Of a stretch of DNA of 20,372 nt, positions 14,891 to 20,372 are shown piece by piece. Every line of letters begins with the position of its first letter. The first letter of the stretch is position 1. Below the pieces are notes generated by a model. The model was not told the origin of the DNA. It saw only the letters and a program-made list of their open reading frames with translations, and made no database searches. This DNA comes from Planctomycetota bacterium (GTDB lineage: Bacteria; Planctomycetota; UBA8108; UBA1146). The stretch lies in assembly GCA_002691835.1 (NCBI GenBank), contig NZJA01000058.1, positions 1-20,372 on the forward strand. The letters run 5' to 3'. Position numbers and translations under genes: made by a program.

Positions 14891-16473
14891 TGCTGGAAGG
14901 GATTCATTGGATCGCGGGTGATAAGGTCACCGGGTCAAATCTGTTTTATGCCAGCAACCCATCGACTGCCGAGAAGCTGGAGCCGGGGTTTCCTGAGGGA
15001 ACTTCCGAGCATGTTGAGACTGCTGTTTCAGAGGCGCTGAAAGTTCACGAGCAACGTCATCTTTTTCCAGAAGAAGTTCGTATTCGCCTGCTGAAAACTA
15101 TCGCCAGAAATCTTCAGGAGATGCTGCCGCAGATTCAGCAGAGGGGGGTCCTCGAAACAGGTTTGCCAGAGGGTCGGTTTGAAGCAGAGATGGGGCGAAC
15201 CTGCCAGCAGCTCCTGTCGTTTGCGGAGACGGTCGAATCAGGATTTTTTCGTGAACCGGTGTTGCAGAGTGCTGATCCTGATCGGTCCCCACTGCCTCGG
15301 CCGGATTTGCGTCGTCGGATGATTCCTTTGGGTCCGATTGCTGTTTTCGGGGCCAGTAACTTCCCGCTGGCCTTTGGGGTGGCGGGAGGGGATACGGCGA
15401 GTGCTTTCGCCGCAGGCTGCCCCGTAGTTGCCAAAGGCCATCCGGCACATCCAGGAGTTTGTGAATTGGTGGGTAAAGCGATTTCATCAGCGGTTGCTGA
15501 ATCGGGTCTGCCAAAAGGAACCTTTAGTTTGATTCATGGCGAATCTCATGAGGTCGGGGTCGGATTGACTTCGCACCCCGGGATTGCGGCAGTCGGTTTT
15601 ACCGGATCCCAGGCCGGCGGGTTAGCCTTATGGCGGCTGGCTGCCCAACGGGAAGTTCCGATCCCGGTGTTTGCTGAGATGGGCAGTGCGAATCCAGTAT
15701 TCGTTCTACCTGAAGCCATCGCAGAACGGGGAAATGACATTGCCACAGGACTCGCAGCGAGTGTCCTTCTGGGTGTTGGTCAGTTTTGTACCTGTCCAGG
15801 AATCTTGGTAATGGTTCGTGATGGAAATAGCGAATCCTTCAGGACTGCTCTTTCGAGAGAACTGCTTCAGGGGCCTGCAGGAACGATGCTTCATCAGGGG
15901 ATTCACGCCGGGTACCAGAAGGGTCTGGAAGAAATCGCCCAGCGAAACGGGGTTCAACTGGTCGGCAAGGGGCCCAGTGGTTCTGGAGCGTGCGACGCTG
16001 AAGCTGGACTATTGGCTACGGAGGCCCGTCGATTTATTGAAGATCCCCAGTTACAGGATGAAATTTTTGGACCGAGTACGCTTCTGGTTGAGTGCGATGA
16101 TATCGATCAACTTCATCAGGTTGCTTCGGTATTGGAAGGCCAGTTAACCGCAACGATTCATGCCACAGAAAAAGAGCTGGCTGAGAATCTTACTCTACTG
16201 GATCGTTTGGAAGATCGCGTCGGAAGAATCGTTCTTAATGGTTTTCCAACAGGGGTCGAAGTTGGAGAAGCGATGCACCACGGCGGACCATGGCCAGCGA
16301 CGACGGATGGCCGCTGGACTTCTGTGGGCATGACCGCCCTCGAAAGATTCCAGAGGCCGGTGTGCTGGCAAGGTTTCCCCGAAAAACTGCTACCGGAAGA
16401 TCTGCGATCCGAAAAGAACTCTGACAAGTTTTATATGACGGATGGTGAGTGGCACAGAGGGCCCCGAATTTGA
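14890..16473 (+). CDS. 2-oxoglutarate semialdehyde dehydrogenase (2,5-dioxopentanoate dehydrogenase)
   Basis: Oxidises 2-oxoglutarate semialdehyde to 2-oxoglutarate with NAD(P)+, the last step of the pathway. The 527-residue aldehyde dehydrogenase has the catalytic cysteine C300 in GQFCTCPG, the general-base glutamate E263 in VFAEMGSANPVFV, the transition-state Asn N157 in VFGASNFPLAF, cofactor-site K182 in VVAKGHPAHPG, and GFTGS (236-240). The long form, the FCTxPG motif and the SANPVFVLP segment match the KGSADH branch of the superfamily; the hydroxyproline-linked enzymes are called type III. The ATG overlaps the upstream TAA by one base, with GGAG just before. The D-glucarate or L-arabinose pathways use related enzymes, but no such genes are in view. 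Confidence 0.92.
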   Translation: MLEGIHWIAGDKVTGSNLFYASNPSTAEKLEPGFPEGTSEHVETAVSEALKVHEQRHLFPEEVRIRLLKTIARNLQEMLPQIQQRGVLETGLPEGRFEAEMGRTCQQLLSFAETVESGFFREPVLQSADPDRSPLPRPDLRRRMIPLGPIAVFGASNFPLAFGVAGGDTASAFAAGCPVVAKGHPAHPGVCELVGKAISSAVAESGLPKGTFSLIHGESHEVGVGLTSHPGIAAVGFTGSQAGGLALWRLAAQREVPIPVFAEMGSANPVFVLPEAIAERGNDIATGLAASVLLGVGQFCTCPGILVMVRDGNSESFRTALSRELLQGPAGTMLHQGIHAGYQKGLEEIAQRNGVQLVGKGPSGSGACDAEAGLLATEARRFIEDPQLQDEIFGPSTLLVECDDIDQLHQVASVLEGQLTATIHATEKELAENLTLLDRLEDRVGRIVLNGFPTGVEVGEAMHHGGPWPATTDGRWTSVGMTALERFQRPVCWQGFPEKLLPEDLRSEKNSDKFYMTDGEWHRGPRI

Positions 16474-17387
16474 AGGGCTCTGTGAGAACATGGCTGTTGT
16501 TGATCGTCGGGATCCTTGGGATCTCGACTTCGACGCTGTGGATTCGAATGGCGACCGAAGATTCTGCCATGGACGAAGTCCAGTTGGCGTTTTTAAGGCT
16601 CGCTCTTGCGATCCCGGTATTACTGCTTCTTTCAGCCCGAGAGAAGCGGGTTTCGATCGGTAAATGTGGTTCCTCAGTGCTGGTCGCAGGGGGGTGTCTT
16701 GCGATTCACTTCGGTGCATGGATGGCCTCACTGGAGTATCTCTCGGTCGCCACTTCCGTTGTGCTGGTCTACCTTCATCCGGTCATCATCTATGCCATTG
16801 AAGTTTCTCGGGGTCATGCACGCCTGGAGAGGCTGAAGACTTTCGGTGTATTGCTGACGCTTGGCGGGACATCTGTGCTGGCCTGGTTTGCAGATGAGTC
16901 TGCAAATCCCATGATTGCGGATCAAAAATTATGGGGGATGGGACTGTCAGTCATCGGGTCCCTCGCCTTCGTCGGATATCTCTTGGCGGGACGAACTGCA
17001 ACTCAGCAGATGCCCACAGTGACCTATGCAGCCAGAGCCTATTCGGTAGCAGCAGTCGGTCTTTTGCTTTGGTTGTTTCTGGTTGGCGGAAAAGTCTGGC
17101 CCGAGACGGAGACTGGTTGGATCTTTGCCGGATTGCTGGCTCTATTCCCAACGCTGTTAGGTCACACCCCCTTGAATGCCGCGCTTAAACGACTGCCTCC
17201 GACAGTCGTTTCGACGACTTATCTCGGTGAGATGGCGGGGGCACCACTGTTGGTTTGGTTGGTCCTCTGGGAAGCACCACCCACTTCATTCTGGATTGGT
17301 GGACCCATGGTGGCCGCTGGGATAATGGCGGTTGCCTGGAAGCGTGAGTCGGCAGAAGAAAAGTCAGCGAGTCCGGGATCAGACTGA
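16449..17387 (+). CDS. EamA/DMT-family transporter, ten membrane helices
   Basis: Predicted inner-membrane permease of the drug/metabolite transporter superfamily. The 312-residue protein has two EamA repeats of about five helices each. The first contains QLAFLRLALAIPVLLLL (45-61) and SLEYLSVATSVVLVYLHPV, a pattern typical of EamA helices 3-4. The second starts around VIGSLAFVGYLLAGRTA and ends with VVSTTYLGEMAGAPLLVWL and a final helix before a short charged tail. Substrates in this family are amino acids, nucleosides or metabolites, and the direction cannot be told. As the last gene of the operon it is a candidate hydroxyproline or intermediate transporter. Start GTG 16449 overlaps the dehydrogenase by 25 nt. 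TTG 16470, overlapping the upstream TGA and behind GAGGG, is a plausible alternative. Confidence 0.87.
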   Translation: MAQRAPNLKGSVRTWLLLIVGILGISTSTLWIRMATEDSAMDEVQLAFLRLALAIPVLLLLSAREKRVSIGKCGSSVLVAGGCLAIHFGAWMASLEYLSVATSVVLVYLHPVIIYAIEVSRGHARLERLKTFGVLLTLGGTSVLAWFADESANPMIADQKLWGMGLSVIGSLAFVGYLLAGRTATQQMPTVTYAARAYSVAAVGLLLWLFLVGGKVWPETETGWIFAGLLALFPTLLGHTPLNAALKRLPPTVVSTTYLGEMAGAPLLVWLVLWEAPPTSFWIGGPMVAAGIMAVAWKRESAEEKSASPGSD

Positions 17388-17398
17388 GACTGAATCCC
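17375..17398 (+). terminator. Weak stem-loop at the end of the operon
   Basis: GGGATCAG (17375-17382) can pair with CTG-A-ATCCC (17390-17398) with one bulged A, enclosing the TGA stop codon of the transporter. No T-tract follows, so it is a poor intrinsic terminator. It may simply stabilise the 3' end in the 48-bp convergent gap. Confidence 0.25.
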
Positions 17399-17435
17399 CT
17401 GAAAATTCTGAAAACCCCTGTGCTCCATCAATAGT

Positions 17436-17747
17436 TCAGTAATTTTTTCGGGAAGACAAGACTCCCAGCAACAGCAGAATCGCAAAACTGAAGGCGATGG
17501 CTTTTTGTGTGGGTAGCCACCAAAGCACTAACCCGATAGGGAAACCGGCGATGAGGATGGAAGCGATCAACTTCTGGCGGCCTTTTTTCTGAGCCTTTTC
17601 CTCTTCTGAAAATTCGTCTCCGAGATCTACGGACTGATAATCAATTTCTTGGGGATCTCCCCAACCGGTCTCAATGTCACTGCCGCATTCACGACAAGCG
17701 AGTCGACCTTCTGTGACATCTGCGCCACAGTGGGGGCAATCCTGCAT
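17436..17747 (-). CDS. Small zinc-ribbon membrane protein
   Basis: 103 residues, function unknown. The N-terminus is a zinc ribbon, C4-x2-C7-x10-C18-x2-C21 (CPHCGADV...CRECG). It is followed by an acidic linker, a Lys/Arg-rich stretch (51-59) and two predicted membrane helices (about 60-78 and 82-97), ending in a short basic tail. This gives a cytoplasmic zinc ribbon tethered to the membrane by a hairpin. The ATG at 17745-17747 is chosen because AAGGGA lies six nt upstream. An in-frame TTG at 17760-17762 precedes that ribosome-binding site and is unlikely to be used. It is co-directional with clpC and separated from it by a strong terminator hairpin that ends at its ribosome-binding site. Confidence 0.75.
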   Translation of the reverse strand: MQDCPHCGADVTEGRLACRECGSDIETGWGDPQEIDYQSVDLGDEFSEEEKAQKKGRQKLIASILIAGFPIGLVLWWLPTQKAIAFSFAILLLLGVLSSRKNY

Positions 17748-17759
17748 GACTGTTCCCTT

Positions 17760-17800
17760 CAAAGAAAATCCGTGGCCACCTGTTTGAGGTGACCACGGAT
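17760..17800 (-). terminator. Rho-independent terminator of clpC
   Basis: ATCCGTGG (17768-17775) pairs with CCACGGAT (17793-17800). After one C/A mismatch, CACCT (17777-17781) pairs with AGGTG (17787-17791) around the loop GTTTG. On the minus strand the stem is followed by TTTCTTT. It begins 36 nt after the clpC stop codon. The Shine-Dalgarno of the zinc-ribbon gene follows the T-tract directly, so that gene probably depends on read-through. Confidence 0.8.
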
Positions 17801-17836
17801 GATGCTGAATCAGTATTTCGATCGCAATATGAATCT

Positions 17837-20287
17837 CTACTGAACTTCGCTTGTTGATTCGACGTTGACGAGGATTTCGCCCATTTCATCCAGTGACACA
17901 TGAACGATGCCACCAGTTTTGAGATTTCCGTCGATAATCAAATCAGCGATACGATCCTGCAGCTTGTCTTCGAGAGTTCTGCGAAGGCCTCTTGCGCCTG
18001 TCGAAGGTCCGGAACTTTCAGCCACCAGGAAAGACTTCGCCGCTTCGTCGATCTGGATTTTCAGATCGAGGTCAGCAATACGGGCTTCCAGTTTGGAAAC
18101 TTCCAGATCAAGGATTTCCTTGAGGTCTTTTTCTTCCAGTTCGTCAAAGACCACCACTTCGTCGACACGATTCAGGAATTCAGGACGGAAGTAGGTATTC
18201 ACCGCATCAAGAACTGCTTTCCTGGAAGCCTCATTACCACCTTCTTCGGCCTCTGTGAAACCAAGAGAAGACTTATTCTCTGCTTCACGAACACCCAAGT
18301 TAGAGGTGAAGATCACGATAGTGTTCTTGAAATCTACCTTGCGTCCAAAAGCGTCTGTGAGGCGGCCCTCTTCAAGAACCTGAAGCAGCGTGTTGGTAAT
18401 GTCGGCATGAGCTTTTTCAATCTCATCGAAGAGCACGACCATGTATGGCTTTCTGCGGACTTTTTCGGTCAGCAGTCCTCCTTCATCGTATCCCACGTAT
18501 CCTGGAGGCGATCCAATGAGACGCGAAATCGAGTGCTTCTCCGCATATTCGGACATATCGATGCTCAGAATGGCATCTTCTGTACCGAAGAGAAACTTTG
18601 CGAGAGACTTTGCCACGAGGGTTTTACCCACTCCTGTTGGGCCAACGAAGACGAAAGATCCCATGGGGCGCTGTGGATCACGAAGTCCTGCACGAGCCCT
18701 GCGAGTCGCACGGCTGATGGAGTGGACGGCATGGTCCTGGCTGACGATGTCCTGATGGAGGGTTTCTTCCATTTTACGTAATCGCTTAGCTTCTTCTTCC
18801 TGAAGGTTCTGAATTGGAACCCCAGTCATCTCTGCGACAGTGCGAGCGATGCTGGATCCATCGACCTGACCGTCAACTTCTTTGGAGCTGGCCTTCCATT
18901 CGAAGATCAGTTGCTCTTTGTAATTCTTCCGGCTTTCGAGATTGTCGCGAATTTGTGCTGCGACTTCGAAGTCCTGAGAGAAAACTGCTTCGTTCTTGTC
19001 CTGCTGCAGTTGATCGATCTCCTCTTCGATCTCGGTGAGATCGGGGGGACGAGTGGTCTTCTGCAGTCTTTCGCATGAGCAGGCCTCATCGAGGACGTCG
19101 ATAGCTTTATCGGGAAGGAACCTGTTAGAGATGTATCGGATCGAAAGATCGACACTGGCAGCCAAGGCTTCATCGGTGATCTGCACACGGTGGTGAGCCT
19201 CAAAGGTGTCGCGAAGTCCCGTCAGGATTTCCAAGGCGTCATCTCTGCTCGGGGGATCGACAATGATCGGCTGGAAGCGACGCTCCATTGCGCCATCTTT
19301 TTCGATATGTTTGCGGTACTCGTCCAAGGTGGTAGCACCAATGCACTGAATCTCACCTCTAGAGAGGGCGGGCTTAAGAATGTTAGAAGCATCCAGGCTC
19401 GACTCCGATGCTCCTGCACCCATGATGGTGTGAAGCTCATCGACGAACAGGATTACATTCCCTGACTCCGAGATTTCTTTGATGATCGCTTTGATACGTT
19501 TCTCGAACTCTCCACGGTACTTGGTACCTGCAAGGAGTGAGGCGAGATCGAGAGAGACCACACGCTTGCGCGAGAGGACTTCTGGGACAGCACTTTGTGC
19601 GATTCGCTGGGCAAGGCCCTCGACGATCGCAGTTTTTCCGACACCGGGCTCTCCCATGACCACCGGATTGTTCTTGGTCTTTCGGGAGAGGATCTGAATG
19701 ATCCGGTCAATTTCTTTTTGACGACCAATCACAGGATCGAGTCGATTCTGTGCGGCGATGGCGGTCAGATCGACACCATTCGAATCCAGTGTTGGCGTTG
19801 CGATTCCTGAGCGTTTAACGGCTGCTCCCTGTGAACTGTCCACATCTCCTCCAAGCATTCTCTGAATGACGTTTTGAAGTCTGTCCTTACCGAGGTCTCT
19901 TTCCGAAAGAATCCTCGAGGCTTCCCCTTCTTCTTCCTGGCTCAGTCCGATCAGCAGGTGTTCGGTTCCGATGTAGTACTGATCCAGAAAGACAGCTTTT
20001 TCTCTTGCGAGCTCAAGGCATCTTTTTGCATGCGGGGTGTAAGGCGTATCTTCGAATTGCTTACCCTTGCTGGCGGGAATTCGATCGAGGCTTTCCCTGA
20101 GTGAGCGAAGTAATTCATCGGTGGTTCGATCGCACTTCTGGATCGCCTGTACTGCGACAGAATCCGGTTGGTGCAAAAGGGCCCACAGAATGTGTTCTGT
20201 ACCGATGTAGCCATGACCGAGGCGGCTGGCCTCGTTCCCTGCCAGTTGCAGGACCTTTTCGGCTTTCTCGGTGAATTTGACGGCCAA
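17837..20287 (-). CDS. clpC: ATP-dependent Clp protease ATPase subunit ClpC
   Basis: AAA+ unfoldase that feeds substrates to ClpP. The 816-residue protein has two N-terminal Clp repeats (about 1-145, with GYIGTEHIL and YYIGTEHLL), a first AAA+ module (Walker A GEPGVGKT 212-219, Walker B VILFVDE 278-284), a UVR-type middle domain of about 425-460 ([16 protein letters not shown]) that separates ClpC from ClpA and ClpB, and a second AAA+ module (Walker A GPTGVGKT 549-556, Walker B MVVLFDE 616-622, [13 protein letters not shown]). The ClpP-docking tripeptide LGF is at 675-677. The start is TTG 20285-20287, preceded by GGGAGGGAG. An in-frame stop at 20309-20311 and no ATG or GTG in between make TTG the only standard choice. 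No CIRCE or CtsR-type operator was seen in the 85 bp upstream. Confidence 0.97.
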   Translation of the reverse strand: MAVKFTEKAEKVLQLAGNEASRLGHGYIGTEHILWALLHQPDSVAVQAIQKCDRTTDELLRSLRESLDRIPASKGKQFEDTPYTPHAKRCLELAREKAVFLDQYYIGTEHLLIGLSQEEEGEASRILSERDLGKDRLQNVIQRMLGGDVDSSQGAAVKRSGIATPTLDSNGVDLTAIAAQNRLDPVIGRQKEIDRIIQILSRKTKNNPVVMGEPGVGKTAIVEGLAQRIAQSAVPEVLSRKRVVSLDLASLLAGTKYRGEFEKRIKAIIKEISESGNVILFVDELHTIMGAGASESSLDASNILKPALSRGEIQCIGATTLDEYRKHIEKDGAMERRFQPIIVDPPSRDDALEILTGLRDTFEAHHRVQITDEALAASVDLSIRYISNRFLPDKAIDVLDEACSCERLQKTTRPPDLTEIEEEIDQLQQDKNEAVFSQDFEVAAQIRDNLESRKNYKEQLIFEWKASSKEVDGQVDGSSIARTVAEMTGVPIQNLQEEEAKRLRKMEETLHQDIVSQDHAVHSISRATRRARAGLRDPQRPMGSFVFVGPTGVGKTLVAKSLAKFLFGTEDAILSIDMSEYAEKHSISRLIGSPPGYVGYDEGGLLTEKVRRKPYMVVLFDEIEKAHADITNTLLQVLEEGRLTDAFGRKVDFKNTIVIFTSNLGVREAENKSSLGFTEAEEGGNEASRKAVLDAVNTYFRPEFLNRVDEVVVFDELEEKDLKEILDLEVSKLEARIADLDLKIQIDEAAKSFLVAESSGPSTGARGLRRTLEDKLQDRIADLIIDGNLKTGGIVHVSLDEMGEILVNVESTSEVQ

Positions 20288-20347
20288 GAGTGGGACTCCC
20301 TCCCTGAGTTACGAAATCAGGCACAGCGCCTGTTAAAGGAGAATAGG

Positions 20348-20372
20348 ATGGTCAGGCCAAAGCCGACAAATC
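20348..20372 (+). CDS. Possible start of a gene divergent from clpC (partial)
   Basis: ATG at 20348-20350 follows AAAGGAG (20335-20341) with a six-base spacer and opens a frame reading MVRPKPTN before the window ends. Only the ribosome-binding site and spacing support it. On the other strand the last bases could equally be the tail of a gene upstream of clpC (D-L-S-A-L-A-stop, ending at 20352). A five-bp stem CAGGC-ACAGC-GCCTG (about 20319-20333) lies between this site and clpC. Confidence 0.3.

Noticed and set aside
17760..17762. TTG as start of the zinc-ribbon gene
   Set aside because: It precedes the AAGGGA ribosome-binding site, which is correctly spaced for the ATG at 17747.
17900..18781. 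293-codon plus-strand frame
   Set aside because: It lies antisense to clpC; its length reflects the codon bias of the real gene.
20288..20372. CIRCE or CtsR-like heat-shock operator before clpC
   Set aside because: No matching inverted or direct repeat was found; only an unrelated five-bp stem is present.

Overview
The window reads as a chromosomal segment from a free-living, probably marine or soil bacterium with moderate GC. No single marker fixes the phylum. The best guess is Planctomycetota or a related lineage. The reasons are a TopA with C-terminal repeats and a long lysine/threonine tail in place of zinc fingers, a eukaryotic-type NADP isocitrate dehydrogenase, a ClpC-type (not ClpA) unfoldase, a secreted FG-GAP/VCBS protein, and frequent GTG/TTG starts. 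This assignment is inference. No tRNA, rRNA, CRISPR array, insertion sequence or integrase was seen.

Layout. (1) 1-573, minus: N-terminal part of a secreted FG-GAP/VCBS repeat protein, cut by the window edge. (2) 574-1234: non-coding and AT-rich, with two unrelated minisatellites (25 bp x3 and 14 bp x6) and a 9-bp inverted repeat. (3) 1235-3907, minus: topA, divergent from (4) 4120-4944, plus: mutM/fpg, and (5) 5066-6289, plus: icd. (6) 6363-17387, plus: nine closely spaced genes, many with overlapping stop/start codons, that look like one operon. (7) 17436-20287, minus: clpC followed by a small zinc-ribbon membrane protein, convergent with the operon. (8) 20348-20372: possible start of a divergent gene.

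The operon is the point of interest. Its enzymes form a complete trans-4-hydroxy-L-proline degradation route: 4-hydroxyproline 2-epimerase, then D-hydroxyproline dehydrogenase (a DAO-type FAD subunit plus a second polypeptide that fuses the [2Fe-2S] ferredoxin-like subunit to the FAD/Bfd-type subunit), then a DHDPS-family pyrroline-4-hydroxy-2-carboxylate deaminase, then 2-oxoglutarate semialdehyde dehydrogenase. The product, 2-oxoglutarate, enters the TCA cycle and is also the product of the icd enzyme encoded immediately upstream.

Three kinds of extra genes sit inside or at the end of this pathway: a GT4-type glycosyltransferase, a two-gene metal-chelate/corrinoid-type importer (a binding protein plus one polypeptide fusing the ATPase to a FecCD/BtuC permease), and a ten-helix EamA/DMT transporter. 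The pathway is known. The fused dehydrogenase, the fused importer and the insertion of that importer into a hydroxyproline operon are the unusual parts. The binding-protein gene also appears to lack an ATG/GTG start, and its Shine-Dalgarno sequence points to an AUC codon.
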